Positions 31,558 through 41,640 are shown, counted from the stretch's first letter. The stretch: DNA of 64,000 bases from Serratia oryzae (GCF_001976145.1 NZ_MOXD01000006.1:1-64000); one strand, 5' to 3'. Notes: generated by a model from the sequence alone, not told the origin. Numbers and translations: made by a program.

Positions 31558-31973
31558 TATTCGCTCCCGCTATCGCCTGGATGCAGCAGCAACTGACGCA
31601 GATGGCGCCATTCCGCCTTACTCAGGCAGTCTGAAGCCAACCAGAGGCGATGGCGTTTCTTGCCGTTAGCCTGCTGCAACGTCAGCAGAATACCAAAGCC
31701 CGACATCCAGGGCTTTTTCAGCATCAACCACTCCTGCCCCTGCCACTCCACCCGCCGCTCCGCCAACCACCGCAGTTCGCCCTGCCTTGAGGCAATGCGT
31801 TTCTGGCTACGAATGCATTCAAACACCACCAGCGTCAGCAACGCCAGCCAGATCGGGCCGTAACCCTCCGGCCAGGGTGAGATCAGAATCAGCAGTATCA
31901 GTGCGCCATGAGTCAATAACGAGAATAGCTGGGTACGCCAGGAAACGCGGACATCACATCGCCACTGGGCCAC
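31557..31973 (-). CDS. ygfX: YgfX/CptA membrane protein
   Basis: The 138 aa show two membrane segments near the N-terminus ([20 protein letters not shown], then [20 protein letters not shown]) and a basic beta-rich C-terminal domain. YgfX pairs with SdhE (YgfY) in a conserved two-gene operon. It was described as a membrane-bound toxin partner acting on cell-division and cytoskeleton proteins, and in Serratia it affects prodigiosin production. It overlaps sdhE by about 20 bp, which fits coupling. Confidence 0.9.
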   Translation of the reverse strand: MAQWRCDVRVSWRTQLFSLLTHGALILLILISPWPEGYGPIWLALLTLVVFECIRSQKRIASRQGELRWLAERRVEWQGQEWLMLKKPWMSGFGILLTLQQANGKKRHRLWLASDCLSKAEWRHLRQLLLHPGDSGSE

Positions 31974-32220
31974 GGTCTTTATTTCGCGTTTGGATCAGGG
32001 AAACCATTCTCTGCAGTTCTTTGTCCTGCGGAGCACCATGATTCATAAGCCAATTGAATAAATCGGGATCGTCATTCTCTAGCAGGCGGATAAACAGTGC
32101 TTTATCTTCGTCGTTCAGCGTGTCGTATTCGTACTCAAAGAACGGCATGATCGAAATGTCCAGCTCGCGCATCCCACGGCGACAGGCCCAGTGAATACGC
32201 GCTTTGTTATTAATATCCAT
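31954..32220 (-). CDS. sdhE: FAD assembly factor SdhE
   Basis: SdhE promotes covalent flavinylation of SdhA and FrdA. The start at 32220 ([20 protein letters not shown]) gives 88 aa, equal to E. coli. The diagnostic R-G-x-x-E motif is present (RRGMRELD, residues 14-21), and the rest forms the small helical bundle ([20 protein letters not shown]). The longer frame from 32292 has no support. It is in an operon with ygfX. Confidence 0.95.
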   Translation of the reverse strand: MDINNKARIHWACRRGMRELDISIMPFFEYEYDTLNDEDKALFIRLLENDDPDLFNWLMNHGAPQDKELQRMVSLIQTRNKDRGPVAM

Positions 32221-32518
32221 GTTGTTATGGCTAACCTCTTTTCGGCATGTGTTGCCAACGCAGGGTTCAATCGACACTCTGTATGGCAACACGCGCGCAA
32301 TATAATTCCATCAGCCCACGATTTGACTGAAGGAGGATCGTGACCGTTAGTATACAGGGTAACAATTTGACATACTCGCCGGGAAGGCCGTTCTCCGATC
32401 TGGAGCGCAAAATGTCAAAAAAAGCACGGTGCCGTAATAACTGTTTGCAAACCGAGCCACCTCTTTTACCATGCAGTTAACCCTTTCAGGCAATCTGAAT
32501 ATGAAGCAGGAACTCATT

Positions 32519-33511
32519 ATGGCGTTCAATATTCCTTTCCCATCCCGTCTCCCCTCCGCCTCTGCCCAACTGCCACTCACGCTGATCTCACTGGAAGATT
32601 GGGCGTTAGTGCAGTTGAACGGGCCGGACACGATGAAATACCTTCAAGGCCAGGTCACGGCCGATATCGACAAACTGGCAGCGGACCAGCACGTGCTGTG
32701 CGGCCACTGCGATGCCAAAGGCAAGATGTGGAGCAACCTGCGTCTGTTTCATCGTGGTGAAGGTTTCGCTTATCTGGAACGTCGCAGCGTGCTGGACAGC
32801 CAGTTGGCGGAGATCAAAAAATACGCCGTGTTCTCCAAAGTGACCATCGCTGAGGATAATACAGTCGTGCTGCTGGGCGTGGCGGGGTCACAGGCTCGTG
32901 GCGCACTGGCAGGCATGTTTACAGCCCTGCCGGATGCCGAGCACCAGGTGGTGCAAGACGGGGATACCACCCTGCTGCATTTGGCCCTGCCAGCAGAACG
33001 CTTTCTGCTGATCACCACGGCAGCAATCGCCGAGCAACTTAGCGCCAAGCTCGATGGTCAGGCCATGTTGAACGACAGCCGCCAATGGCTGGCGCTGGAT
33101 ATTGAAGCCGGTTACCCGCTGATTGATGCCGCCAACAGCGCACAACTCGTGCCGCAGGCCACCAACCTGCAGGCACTGGCAGGCATCAGTTTCAGCAAAG
33201 GTTGTTATACCGGGCAGGAGATGGTGGCACGCGCCAAGTTCCGTGGTGCCAACAAGCGGGCTCTGTACTGGCTGGAAGGTAAAGCTGAGCGCGTACCGCA
33301 AGCCGGTGAAGATCTGGAACTGCAGTTGGGCGAGAATTGGCGACGTACCGGCACCGTATTGGCCGCAATCGCGCTGGATAATGGCACGCTATGGGTGCAG
33401 GCGGTGCTGAACAACGATCTGGATGCCAGCAGCGCATTGCGCGTCCGGGAAGATGCAGGTAGCCAGTTAGCCATCAAACCGCTGCCCTACTCGCTGGCAG
33501 AAGAGAAGTAA
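32519..33511 (+). CDS. ygfZ: tRNA-modifying / Fe-S protein YgfZ
   Basis: Folate-binding protein of the GcvT superfamily that supports Fe-S enzymes such as MiaB. The start at 32519 ([15 protein letters not shown]) has a GCAGGAA site; the earlier ATG is less likely. The diagnostic K-G-C-Y-T-G-Q-E motif is intact ([20 protein letters not shown], about 226-245). 330 aa matches the family. It is divergent from sdhE-ygfX. Confidence 0.95.
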   Translation: MAFNIPFPSRLPSASAQLPLTLISLEDWALVQLNGPDTMKYLQGQVTADIDKLAADQHVLCGHCDAKGKMWSNLRLFHRGEGFAYLERRSVLDSQLAEIKKYAVFSKVTIAEDNTVVLLGVAGSQARGALAGMFTALPDAEHQVVQDGDTTLLHLALPAERFLLITTAAIAEQLSAKLDGQAMLNDSRQWLALDIEAGYPLIDAANSAQLVPQATNLQALAGISFSKGCYTGQEMVARAKFRGANKRALYWLEGKAERVPQAGEDLELQLGENWRRTGTVLAAIALDNGTLWVQAVLNNDLDASSALRVREDAGSQLAIKPLPYSLAEEK

Positions 33512-33553
33512 CGGATATATCAGCCGCAGGCACAATACCTGCGGCGCTTTGCT

Positions 33554-34228
33554 TTAGACGTAGAGATAAATCGCCAGAAAGTGGCACAGACTGCCGCCGA
33601 GCACAAAGCCGTGCCAGATGGCATGACCAAAGCGCAAACGCTTCGATGCATAGAAAATCACCCCCAACGTATACACCACGCCGCCCACCGCCAACAAGGT
33701 GACGCCACCGATCGCCAGGCGCGTTGCCAGTTGGTAAATCACAATCAGCGACAACCACCCCATGAGCAGATAGGTGACCAGCGACAACACCTCAAAACGG
33801 TGCGCAAATGCCAGTTTGAAGATCACCCCGAACAACGCCAGCCCCCAGATCACCACCATCACCCCCTTAGCCAACGGTGAATCGAGGCCCACCAGCAGGA
33901 AAGGCGTGTAGGTCCCGGCAATCAGCAGGTAAATGGCGCAATGGTCGAATTTTTTCAGCCAGTGTTTGGCTTTTTGATGAGGAATGGCGTGATACAGCGT
34001 GGAAGCTAGAAACAGCAGAATCATGCTGCCGCCATACAGGCTGTAGCTGGTGATAGCGGTGACATCAGCCCCGGTATTCACGGCCTGCACCAGCAGCAAC
34101 ACCAAGCCGACGATCCCAAATACCAGCCCTATGCCATGGCTGATGCTATTTGCAATCTCTTCAGCCCATGGATAAGGTGCGCCTGCGGGCTTATCGGTTT
34201 CGGCCTTTATTTGATCCTTTCTCACCAT
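33554..34228 (-). CDS. yqfA: Hemolysin III / YqfA family membrane protein
   Basis: The start at 34228 ([14 protein letters not shown]) has GAGGA 10 nt upstream; the GTG at 34237 is a weaker choice. The 224 aa contain seven membrane helices and the family signature: [21 protein letters not shown] with zinc-ligand-like His, [16 protein letters not shown], and [16 protein letters not shown] near the end. The PAQR/HlyIII family's function in enterobacteria is not settled; the E. coli gene is a fatty-acid metabolism suspect. It is convergent with ygfZ. Confidence 0.92.
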   Translation of the reverse strand: MVRKDQIKAETDKPAGAPYPWAEEIANSISHGIGLVFGIVGLVLLLVQAVNTGADVTAITSYSLYGGSMILLFLASTLYHAIPHQKAKHWLKKFDHCAIYLLIAGTYTPFLLVGLDSPLAKGVMVVIWGLALFGVIFKLAFAHRFEVLSLVTYLLMGWLSLIVIYQLATRLAIGGVTLLAVGGVVYTLGVIFYASKRLRFGHAIWHGFVLGGSLCHFLAIYLYV

Positions 34229-34423
34229 AGTGCGCACATCCTCAGAACAGCCAACAGTGTTTGAAATTACTGTAAAAGAGCTTAACTGAGAATGATTTCA
34301 GTGTACACGTGTACGCTAAAATAAAACTGTGAACGCGTGTAACATTGCACTGGCGTCGAATTTATCGGTTCGCTGAGCTACAATCGGCAAGCTTTCCCCG
34401 CCACTAACCTCGAGGTTCACTCC

Positions 34424-35032
34424 ATGTCGTCTGCTGTACCCGCCTTAGATTTTGGCTCCATGACTCAAGTTATCCACTTCCTGATGGAAATCGACAAACT
34501 GAAAAACGTTCAGCGCCGTACCAAAGTTCTGGGCAGCCAACGTCAGGAGAATTCCGCCGAACACAGCTGGCATTTTGCTATTGCTGCCTTAAGCCTGGCA
34601 CCTTATGCCGGTGCAGACGTCGACATTCAACGTGTGATCCAGATGGCCTTACTGCATGATATCGTCGAAATCGATGCCGGTGACGTGATGGTTTACGATC
34701 TGGCTGCGCGTGCCGCGATCCACGATCAGGAAATCGCGGCAGCAAAACGTTTGTTTGGTTTACTCCCCGAACCTCAGCGTTCGTCGTTCACCGCGCTGTG
34801 GCAGGAATATGAAGACGGCGAAAGCGCCGATGCGCGCTTTGCTCTGGTGCTAGATCGCAGCATGCCGATGCTGATGAATCTGCACAATGAAGGCCAGAGC
34901 TGGGTAGAGAACGGTATCAGCCTAGAACAGGTACTAGCACGCAATGCAATGATTGCCGATATCCATCCAGAGCTGTGGCAACATCTGCATCAGCACCTAC
35001 TGGATGCACAGCGCAAAGGCTGGTTGAAGTAA
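34424..35032 (+). CDS. HD-domain phosphohydrolase, YfbR-like
   Basis: The 202 aa form an HD domain of the YfbR-like type. The metal ligands are His in NSAEHSWHFA, the His-Asp pair in MALLHDIVEIDAGD and an Asp in LVLDRSMPMLMN. Relatives hydrolyse deoxynucleoside monophosphates or related substrates. It lacks close identity to YfbR itself, so the exact substrate is open. GAGG precedes the ATG at 34424. It is a single gene, convergent with the SDR gene across a GC-rich hairpin at 35037-35057. Confidence 0.85.
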   Translation: MSSAVPALDFGSMTQVIHFLMEIDKLKNVQRRTKVLGSQRQENSAEHSWHFAIAALSLAPYAGADVDIQRVIQMALLHDIVEIDAGDVMVYDLAARAAIHDQEIAAAKRLFGLLPEPQRSSFTALWQEYEDGESADARFALVLDRSMPMLMNLHNEGQSWVENGISLEQVLARNAMIADIHPELWQHLHQHLLDAQRKGWLK

Positions 35033-35063
35033 CAGACCAGGGCACCGTGGTGCCCTGACTGAT

Positions 35064-35810
35064 TCAGCGCCCACCAGCAGCCTCGATAAAACTGCCGGTC
35101 ACGTAAGATGCCGCATCGGAAAGCAGCCAGGCAATCACTTCTGCGATCTCTTCCGGTTGGCCGCCGCGCTGCATCGGCAGCAGCGTTTTAACCCGATCCA
35201 CCCGCCCCGGCTCACCGCCGCTGGCATGCATCTCGGTATAGATGCACCCCGGACGCACGCCGTTAACGCGGATGCCCTGCGCCGCCACCTCCAGCGCCAG
35301 GCCGGTGGTCAGCGTATCCACCGCCCCTTTCGACGCCGCATAGTCGATGTACTCCCACGGAGCCCCTAAGCGTGCCGCAGCAGAGGAGACGTTGACGATC
35401 GCCCCGCCCTGGCCACCATGGCGCCACGCCATTCGCTTCACCGCTTCGCGGCAGCAGAGAAAATAACCGGTGACATTGGTGCTCAGCACTTTGTTGATGC
35501 GCTCGGCGCTGAGCTGCTCAATCCCTGTCTGTTGGAACAGAATACCGGCGTTATTCACCAGCGCATCTATGGGGCCAAGCGTCTGTTCTAAGGCGGCAAA
35601 CATCGCCACCACCTCATCTTCCTCGGCGATATTCGCCTGCAGAGCCATCGCCTTACCCCCCTGTTCCAGGATCTGCGACACCACCTGCTCCGCTGCTGCC
35701 TGGTCTTGCAGATAGTTCACGCCAACTGCATAACCCTGCTGAGCCAGTAATAATGCCGTCGCACGGCCAATACCCCGGCTGGCACCGGTAATTAATACTA
35801 CCTTCGTCAT
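35064..35810 (-). CDS. ygfF: SDR oxidoreductase YgfF
   Basis: Classical short-chain dehydrogenase of 248 aa. It has the NAD(P)-binding TGASRGIGRATALLLAQ, the NNAG element (LVNNAGILFQQTG), the catalytic Ser in NVSSAAARLG and the Y-x-x-x-K pair in IDYAASKGAVDTL. It resembles E. coli YgfF, whose substrate is not established. The end (MHASGGEPGRVDR, then YVTGSFIEAAGG) is characteristic. Confidence 0.9.
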   Translation of the reverse strand: MTKVVLITGASRGIGRATALLLAQQGYAVGVNYLQDQAAAEQVVSQILEQGGKAMALQANIAEEDEVVAMFAALEQTLGPIDALVNNAGILFQQTGIEQLSAERINKVLSTNVTGYFLCCREAVKRMAWRHGGQGGAIVNVSSAAARLGAPWEYIDYAASKGAVDTLTTGLALEVAAQGIRVNGVRPGCIYTEMHASGGEPGRVDRVKTLLPMQRGGQPEEIAEVIAWLLSDAASYVTGSFIEAAGGR

Positions 35811-35860
35811 ATCTGCTCCTAGCGGTGGGTGTTCGTCATTAACGTGGGTCAGTTATAGAC

Positions 35861-35895
35861 AAAAAGAGGTTCGGCGATTGCCGAACCTCTTTTTT
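35861..35895. terminator. Bidirectional terminator after tyrA
   Basis: AGAGGTTCGGC and GCCGAACCTCT flank a short loop, with A and T tracts on both sides. It separates tyrA from the ygfF promoter region. Confidence 0.9.
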
Positions 35896-35914
35896 CATCA
35901 AATGCATATAAGTG

Positions 35915-37036
35915 CTATTGGCGGCTATCATTCGCCTGGCGCAACAGCGAACGGCTCTCTACCAGGAAACGTTGGGCATAATCACCAAACCAGTGCTCCA
36001 CTTTCTGGAAGCTCTGGATAAACGCCTGTTTATCACCCTGTTCCAACAGCTGAATCGCCTCACCGAAGCGCTGATAGTAGCGTTTGATCAGATGAATATT
36101 TTCTTCGGAAGACATGATGATATCAGCATAGAGCTGCGGATCCTGGGCGAACAACCGGCCCACCATCGCCAGTTCCAGCCGGTAGATCGGTGAAGACAGC
36201 GCCAACAATTGCTCCAGTTGGACATTTTCTTCTGCCAGATGCAGGCCATAGGCAAAGGTCGCGAAATGGCGCAACGCCTGGATAAAGGCCATGTTCTGAT
36301 CGTGTTCAACCGCGCTGATGCGATGCAAGCGCGCGCCCCAGACCTGCAGTTGCTCCAGCAACCACTGGTAAGCTCCGGGCTGGCGTCCATCGCAATACAC
36401 CACCACCTGCTTGGCAACACTGCCGACATCCGGGCCAAACATCGGATGAAGCCCAAGAACCGGCCCGCCGTGCGCCGCCAACATGGCCTGCAGAGGCCGA
36501 TTTTTGACCGACGCCAGGTCAACCAAAATACAGTCTTCCGGCAATGGTGGCAGCTTGCCGATCACCTGTTCAGTGACGTGGATTGGCACACTGACAATCA
36601 CCATGCCAGCATCCGCCAACAGGGTATCGGCCTGCGGCCAATCTTCCTGATCCAGCACCTTCACCTGATAACCGGATAAGGTCAGCAAGCGGTTAAATAA
36701 GCGCCCCATCTGGCCATTACCGCCGATAATCACAATCGGGCGTAATTGCGGGCACAGCGTTTTAAAACCTTTGTCGTTCTCGCTGGTATAGGATTCGCGC
36801 ATCACCCGACGCAGCACATCTTCGATCAAATCGGGCGGCACCCCGAGACCTTCAGCTTCTTTACGGCGCGAAGCCAGCATTGCCGCCTCGCGCTCAGGTA
36901 CATAGACCGGTAAACCGTAGTGGCTTTTCACTTCCCCTACTTCCGCGACCAGTTCAAGGCGCTTCGCCAACAGGCCCAGTAATGCTTTATCTACTTCGTC
37001 AATTTGATCGCGTAATGCGGTCAGTTCAGCCACCAT
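35915..37036 (-). CDS. tyrA: T-protein: chorismate mutase / prephenate dehydrogenase
   Basis: Bifunctional enzyme of tyrosine synthesis, chorismate to prephenate to 4-hydroxyphenylpyruvate. Residues 1-90 are the AroQ mutase helices ([20 protein letters not shown], with the active Arg and Lys residues). Residues 100-370 are the dehydrogenase with an NAD-binding [20 protein letters not shown] and [11 protein letters not shown] holding the catalytic His. 373 aa is the usual length. It follows aroF by 6 bp in the tyr operon and is controlled with it. Confidence 0.97.
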   Translation of the reverse strand: MVAELTALRDQIDEVDKALLGLLAKRLELVAEVGEVKSHYGLPVYVPEREAAMLASRRKEAEGLGVPPDLIEDVLRRVMRESYTSENDKGFKTLCPQLRPIVIIGGNGQMGRLFNRLLTLSGYQVKVLDQEDWPQADTLLADAGMVIVSVPIHVTEQVIGKLPPLPEDCILVDLASVKNRPLQAMLAAHGGPVLGLHPMFGPDVGSVAKQVVVYCDGRQPGAYQWLLEQLQVWGARLHRISAVEHDQNMAFIQALRHFATFAYGLHLAEENVQLEQLLALSSPIYRLELAMVGRLFAQDPQLYADIIMSSEENIHLIKRYYQRFGEAIQLLEQGDKQAFIQSFQKVEHWFGDYAQRFLVESRSLLRQANDSRQ

Positions 37037-37042
37037 AACTCA

Positions 37043-38116
37043 CTATTCTCCAGTGCGAGCCATCAGCACCGCGCCGAGCTCCTGATGCATTTGGCGCAGC
37101 AGAGTCTCTGTGCTCTCCCAGTTGATACAGGCATCGGTCACTGAAACGCCGTAACGCATCTCTGCACGCGGCTGTTCAGACGACTGATTACCTTCGTGCA
37201 GATTACTCTCCAGCATAATGCCGGTGATCGAACGGTTACCTGCTTTGATCTGCTCAACGACGGATTCGGCAACAACCGGCTGACGGCGATAATCTTTATT
37301 TGAGTTGCCATGGCTGCAATCTATCATCAAGGACGGCTGGAGTCCTGCATCCTGCATCTGTTTTTCACAAGCGGCAACGTGTTCTGCGCTGTAGTTTGGC
37401 GTTTTGCCACCACGCAAGATCACGTGGCCGTCCGGGTTACCCTGGGTTTGCAGCAGACACACTTGCCCAGCCTGATTGATCCCAACGAAACGGTGTTGCA
37501 TAGAGGCTGCACGCATTGCGTTGATCGCCGTGCCCAAGCTACCGTCGGTGCCATTCTTGAAACCGACCGGCATCGAAAGGCCGGAGGCCATCTCGCGGTG
37601 CGTTTGAGATTCTGTGGTACGCGCGCCAATCGCCGACCAGCTGAACAGATCGCCCAAGTATTGCGGGCTGTTAGGATCCAACGCTTCGGTAGCCAACGGC
37701 AGGCCCATTCCCACCAGATCTAACAGCAGGCGGCGCGCGATATGCAAGCCCGCTTCAACGTCAAAGGTTCCATCCATGTGTGGATCGTTGATCAAACCTT
37801 TCCAACCCACCGTAGTTCTTGGCTTTTCGAAATAGACACGCATAACGATATACAGCTGATCGCTCAATTCAGACGACAACGCCTTCAGCCGGCGCGCATA
37901 ATCCAGCGCCGCGTCCGGATCGTGGATCGAACAGGGCCCACACACCACCAGCAGGCGGTGATCCTGCCCTTTAAGAATGTTGGCGATGGTTTGGCGTGCA
38001 ACAGAGATTTCATTCTCATCACGAGCACTGAGTGGGTGTTGGTTTTTCAGCTCTTCCGGGGTTATCAGGACCTGTTCTGCACTGATATGTACGTTGTTGA
38101 GCGCGTCTTTTTGCAT
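37043..38116 (-). CDS. aroF: DAHP synthase, tyrosine-sensitive
   Basis: First enzyme of the shikimate pathway, joining PEP and erythrose 4-phosphate. The 357 aa start MQKDALNNVHIS as in E. coli AroF. Blocks include VVCGPCSIHDP (metal-ligand Cys), EKPRTTVGWKGLINDPHMDG and LMIDCSHGNSNKDYRRQP. The tyrosine-feedback type is inferred from its sequence and from the tyrA partner. A TyrR-type dyad lies at 38371-38410. Confidence 0.96.
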   Translation of the reverse strand: MQKDALNNVHISAEQVLITPEELKNQHPLSARDENEISVARQTIANILKGQDHRLLVVCGPCSIHDPDAALDYARRLKALSSELSDQLYIVMRVYFEKPRTTVGWKGLINDPHMDGTFDVEAGLHIARRLLLDLVGMGLPLATEALDPNSPQYLGDLFSWSAIGARTTESQTHREMASGLSMPVGFKNGTDGSLGTAINAMRAASMQHRFVGINQAGQVCLLQTQGNPDGHVILRGGKTPNYSAEHVAACEKQMQDAGLQPSLMIDCSHGNSNKDYRRQPVVAESVVEQIKAGNRSITGIMLESNLHEGNQSSEQPRAEMRYGVSVTDACINWESTETLLRQMHQELGAVLMARTGE

Positions 38117-38370
38117 GATGCTATTCCTGTCTTGTGCCGTTATGCGTGAACGTTAATAAAGCATGAGGGTTATAGCGCTCTACACTATCATGAGATGTAA
38201 ATATTTCAATCCATTTACTGTAAATAAAAAATTACCATCATTATAAAACCTCTTCACAAGGTCTAAAAATTATGCCTAAAAACGAACAAAGCAATTGATA
38301 AATAAATAAAAATAAAAAATTAAGCACTCTATTACAAGACTGTTAAAAAACCTGCGGAGCAAAGCCAAAA

Positions 38371-38410
38371 ACCTCAATGAGTGTAAATTATTATTTACAC
38401 TCATTGAGGT
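38371..38410. promoter_or_regulatory. TyrR-type box inside a perfect 18-bp inverted repeat
   Basis: TGTAAA-N6-TTTACA (38382-38399) fits the strong TyrR box consensus. It forms the core of a dyad with 18-bp perfect arms (38371-38388 and 38393-38410) and a 4-bp centre. It is 255 bp upstream of aroF and about 355 bp upstream of dcuB. There is no T tract. The remaining sequence of 38117-38765 is AT-rich; weaker TGTAAA half-sites lie near 38195-38225. Confidence 0.7.
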
Positions 38411-38765
38411 GCAGATTTACTATGGAAAAGAACACTGTTCAGGGCATAAATCCCTTGGCGAGAAAATAATCAATATCGGGTAATAGCAAATAACAGCCAA
38501 TAAATTAAACAACTCAAATACAATTACAACACAATTCACTGGCAATTAATTTTCAATCACTCTGCATTTCTCTTTATTCATGCGGGTTTAAAGCAGGTAT
38601 TGAATAAAAATTGCTTAATCTCACAGTTATCCCCTGCTAAATAAATAATTATGTCTGCAAATCGTTTGCACCTCTTAAGAGGTACTCTGCACAGACAGAC
38701 CCCGCCTCATAAGCCTTGAGGGGTGATAATCGTTAGCATTTTTTCATTTCTCACAAGGGATACTC

Positions 38766-40112
38766 ATGATCACTCTGGAATTTGCAATTATTATTCTCTG
38801 CTTATTAGTTGGCACCCGATTTGGTGGGATGGGGCTGGGCTTAATTAGCGGCATTGGTTTATTCTTGCTGTGCTTTATATTCGGACTGGAGCCTGGAAAA
38901 CCGCCCGTCGATGTCATGCTGACCATTTTGGCGGTTATTGGTTGTGCCTCGGTGCTACAAACCGCTGGCGGCCTGAACGTTATGATGCAATATGCTGAAC
39001 GACTGCTGCGCCGCCACCCTCAGCACATTACGCTACTAGCCCCGTTTACCACCTGGACTCTGACCTTCCTGTGCGGTACCGGGCATGTGGTTTATACTAT
39101 GTTCCCGATCATCTCCGATATCGCTATTAAGAAAGGGATCCGCCCTGAGCGCCCGATGGCCGTGGCCTCCGTGGCGTCACAAATGGCCATCACTGCCTCA
39201 CCGGTTTCTGTCGCCGTTGTTTCACTGGTTTCAATTATCGCTGCCGGTCACGGTATCGGTAAGGCCTATACGCTGGTCGAGATTCTAGCTGTCTCGATCC
39301 CTGCGTCACTGGTGGGGGTGCTGATGGCTGCTTTGTGGAGCCTGCGCCGTGGCAAAGATCTGGATAAAGATCCGGAGTTCCAGGCAAAAATTCAGGATCC
39401 ACAACAACGCGCTTATATCTATGGCAGTACCGAAACGCTACTCAACCAAAAATTCCCGAAACAGGCGTATTGGTCCACCGCCATTTTCTTCGCCGCGATC
39501 GCTATCGTCGTGCTGCTGGGAGCTTTTGCCGATATACGCCCGTCATTTGCTGATGCCAAAGGTGTGCTGAAGCCGCTATCGATGAACCTGGTTATCCAGA
39601 TGATGATGCTGATTGCGGGTGCCGTGATCCTGATGGGCTGCAAAGTGAAACCGGGAGATATTGCCAACGGTGCCGTGTTCAAAGCTGGGATGGTGGCCAT
39701 CTTCTCAGTATTCGGCGTGGCGTGGATGAGTGATACCTTCTTCCAGGCGCATATGGGCGATTTAAAACTGCTGTTGGAAGACGTCGTCAAAAACCAACCC
39801 TGGACCTACGCGATTGTACTGTTTCTGGTTTCCAAGCTGGTTAACAGCCAAGCCGCAGCACTAACCGCCATTGCCCCCATGGCGTTGCAATTAGGCGTTG
39901 ACCCCAAAATGCTGCTGGCGTTCTTCCCTGCCGCTTACGGTTACTTTGTTTTACCCACCTACCCGAGCGATCTGGCCTGTATCGGTTTTGACCGTTCAGG
40001 GACAACACGCATCGGTAAATTTATCATCAACCACAGCTTCATCATTCCTGGCTTGATAGGCGTGCTGTGTTCATGCATCACAGGCTATATTTTGGTCAGT
40101 ACCTTCCTGTAA
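38766..40112 (+). CDS. dcuB: Anaerobic C4-dicarboxylate transporter, DcuA/DcuB family
   Basis: The 448 aa have ten or more membrane helices from the first residues (ITLEFAIIILCLLVGTRFGG) and conserved Dcu blocks: GGLNVMMQYAERLLRRHP, FLCGTGHVVYTMFPIISDIA and FVLPTYPSDLACIGFDRSGT. Such carriers exchange fumarate for succinate in anaerobic respiration. Length and sequence suit DcuB better than DcuA but I cannot separate them surely. GGGATA precedes the ATG. Unlike E. coli, no fumarase or dcuSR gene is adjacent. Confidence 0.85.
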   Translation: MITLEFAIIILCLLVGTRFGGMGLGLISGIGLFLLCFIFGLEPGKPPVDVMLTILAVIGCASVLQTAGGLNVMMQYAERLLRRHPQHITLLAPFTTWTLTFLCGTGHVVYTMFPIISDIAIKKGIRPERPMAVASVASQMAITASPVSVAVVSLVSIIAAGHGIGKAYTLVEILAVSIPASLVGVLMAALWSLRRGKDLDKDPEFQAKIQDPQQRAYIYGSTETLLNQKFPKQAYWSTAIFFAAIAIVVLLGAFADIRPSFADAKGVLKPLSMNLVIQMMMLIAGAVILMGCKVKPGDIANGAVFKAGMVAIFSVFGVAWMSDTFFQAHMGDLKLLLEDVVKNQPWTYAIVLFLVSKLVNSQAAALTAIAPMALQLGVDPKMLLAFFPAAYGYFVLPTYPSDLACIGFDRSGTTRIGKFIINHSFIIPGLIGVLCSCITGYILVSTFL

Positions 40113-40120
40113 ATCCTCTG

Positions 40121-40151
40121 CACGGCAGCGGCTTTTTACCGTTGCCGTGCA
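40121..40151 (+). terminator. Hairpin after dcuB
   Basis: GCACGGCA and TGCCGTGC form a stem with a T-rich loop and only a weak T tail. 40152-40356 holds AT-rich promoter-like sequence before the next gene. Confidence 0.5.
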
Positions 40152-40356
40152 ATCAGGCCCACTCCAATACCCGGTAAAACATGGGGTCAACAAGCATTTT
40201 ATATTGCTAAAGTCTGCAAGTTCAGTAGAAGAAAAATGAATAAGTCGCGCGTAAAAATTAAAAACTTAAGCTAACCGAGGCTATTTTTGTCGCCGTGGCG
40301 AACCGATATAATGTGACCATTATCACTAATTATCACTCTTAACAACTGGATCCAAA

Positions 40357-41121
40357 ATGCTCTCTTTACGCGCTCGTCGCGCCATTCCGCTGTATTTCAG
40401 CTGCTTGACCGCTTTCACCAGTATTTCAGCCCTTGCCGACAACACCCTCTTCACCGCGATGGACGACCCATCCACCGCCAAGAAGCCGTTTGATGGCAAT
40501 ATTCAGGCGGGTTATAACGCCCAATCGGGCAACTCGCAGAATTCTACCCTGTTAGCCAACACCACCATGACCTGGTTTAACAGCGATACGGCGTATAGCC
40601 TGTGGGGCGCGGCGAACAACACCACCTCTTCCAATGTACGCTCTTCAGAAAGATATCAGGCAAGTGGCCGTACCCGTCACAATCTGACCAACCGTAACTA
40701 TATGTTTGGTCAGGCCGGTTGGTTGAACGATCGCTTCAACGGCTATGATTCGCGCACCACTGTCACCGGGGGCTACGGTCGTCAGATTTTCAACGGCCCG
40801 CTTCACGATCTGCGCGTGGAATTCGGTCCTGGCGTCCGCCATGATGAATATCGCGGGGGTGGCCGCTCTACCCGTGCTCTGGCTTACGGTGCAGCCAACT
40901 ATTCATACCTGTTGACGGATAATACACGCCTCTCAGAAGGTTTGTCTGCGTTGGCTAACGATGAAACCACCGTCAACTCAGAAACCGCGCTGAACGTATC
41001 AATCAACAACGATTTCTCTCTGCGCTTGGCCTATACCGTGACTTACAACAGTAAGCCGCCAGCTTCAGCACCGAAAAACACCGATACTACCACCTCAGTC
41101 ACGCTGGTATACGGTTTGTAA
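40357..41121 (+). CDS. YdiY-like outer membrane protein (DUF481)
   Basis: The 254 aa carry a signal peptide cleaved after ISALA (residues 1-27) and then repeated amphipathic strands ending in an aromatic-poor but typical outer-membrane C-terminus (TSVTLVYGL). The pattern NIQAGYNAQSGNSQNSTLLA, with later GRTRHNLTNRNYMFGQAGW, is that of the DUF481/YdiY family, sometimes called acid- or salt-induced outer membrane protein. The function is not established. A strong terminator follows. Confidence 0.8.
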   Translation: MLSLRARRAIPLYFSCLTAFTSISALADNTLFTAMDDPSTAKKPFDGNIQAGYNAQSGNSQNSTLLANTTMTWFNSDTAYSLWGAANNTTSSNVRSSERYQASGRTRHNLTNRNYMFGQAGWLNDRFNGYDSRTTVTGGYGRQIFNGPLHDLRVEFGPGVRHDEYRGGGRSTRALAYGAANYSYLLTDNTRLSEGLSALANDETTVNSETALNVSINNDFSLRLAYTVTYNSKPPASAPKNTDTTTSVTLVYGL

Positions 41122-41150
41122 CCCGTCTGTTTTTCAGCATTGTTGTTCTA

Positions 41151-41174
41151 AGCCCATCATTGATGGGCTTTTTT
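41151..41174 (+). terminator. Rho-independent terminator
   Basis: AGCCCATC, loop AT, TGATGGGCT and TTTTTT, directly after the YdiY-like gene. Confidence 0.9.
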
Positions 41175-41251
41175 ATGCAGGCAACGCGGCGTTACACATT
41201 CTGCTAAAAAGATATCTCCCACTCTTGACGAATTTAGCAATTAGCTTAATA

Positions 41252-41267
41252 CTGTATGCATAAACAG
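41252..41267. promoter_or_regulatory. LexA-like box upstream of the ogr-like gene
   Basis: CTGTATGCATAAACAG keeps both CTGT and ACAG ends of the SOS consensus. It lies 155 bp upstream of the Ogr-like ATG. A 28-codon frame (41290-41376, MKSSDTNEGSAAVTVANRNR) lies between and might be a leader peptide, but I cannot support it as a gene. Confidence 0.55.
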
Positions 41268-41421
41268 TGGTTATTCATAAGTTAGAACCATGAAAAGCTC
41301 AGATACCAACGAAGGTAGTGCAGCCGTTACTGTGGCTAACAGGAATAGATTCGTTAAAAAGCATCAGTGTTTTTGAGTACGGTTTAGCTCATTTAACATT
41401 TTTATCAAAGAGGGGGTTTCT

Positions 41422-41640
41422 ATGATGCATTGTCCATTGTGCGGTAGCGTGGCGCACACTCGCTCCAGCCGTTATCTGACTGAATCGACGAAAGAACGTT
41501 ATCATCAGTGCCAGAACATTAATTGCAGTTGCACGTTTGCCACCCATGAATCGGTAGCCCGTGTCATTGTCAAACCTGGTGATATCATTCCGGCGCAACC
41601 ACATCCAGAAAAAGGCAAACAGCGCGCCGCCGCACTATAA
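41422..41640 (+). CDS. ogr: Ogr/Delta-type zinc-finger activator, 72 aa
   Basis: Phage late-gene activators of this family bind upstream of P2- and P4-type late promoters and contact RNA polymerase alpha. The four zinc ligands are in CPLCG (residues 4-7) and CQNINCSCTF (about 30-35). SRYLTESTKERYHQCQN is the core signature. GAGGGGG precedes the ATG. No P2-like prophage surrounds it, so it is an orphan remnant or a domesticated gene. It could in principle activate late genes of a P2- or P4-like element in the same cell. Confidence 0.85.
   Translation: MMHCPLCGSVAHTRSSRYLTESTKERYHQCQNINCSCTFATHESVARVIVKPGDIIPAQPHPEKGKQRAAAL

Noticed and set aside
33023-33301. Antisense open frames in ygfZ
   Set aside because: Shadows of a well-supported gene on the other strand.
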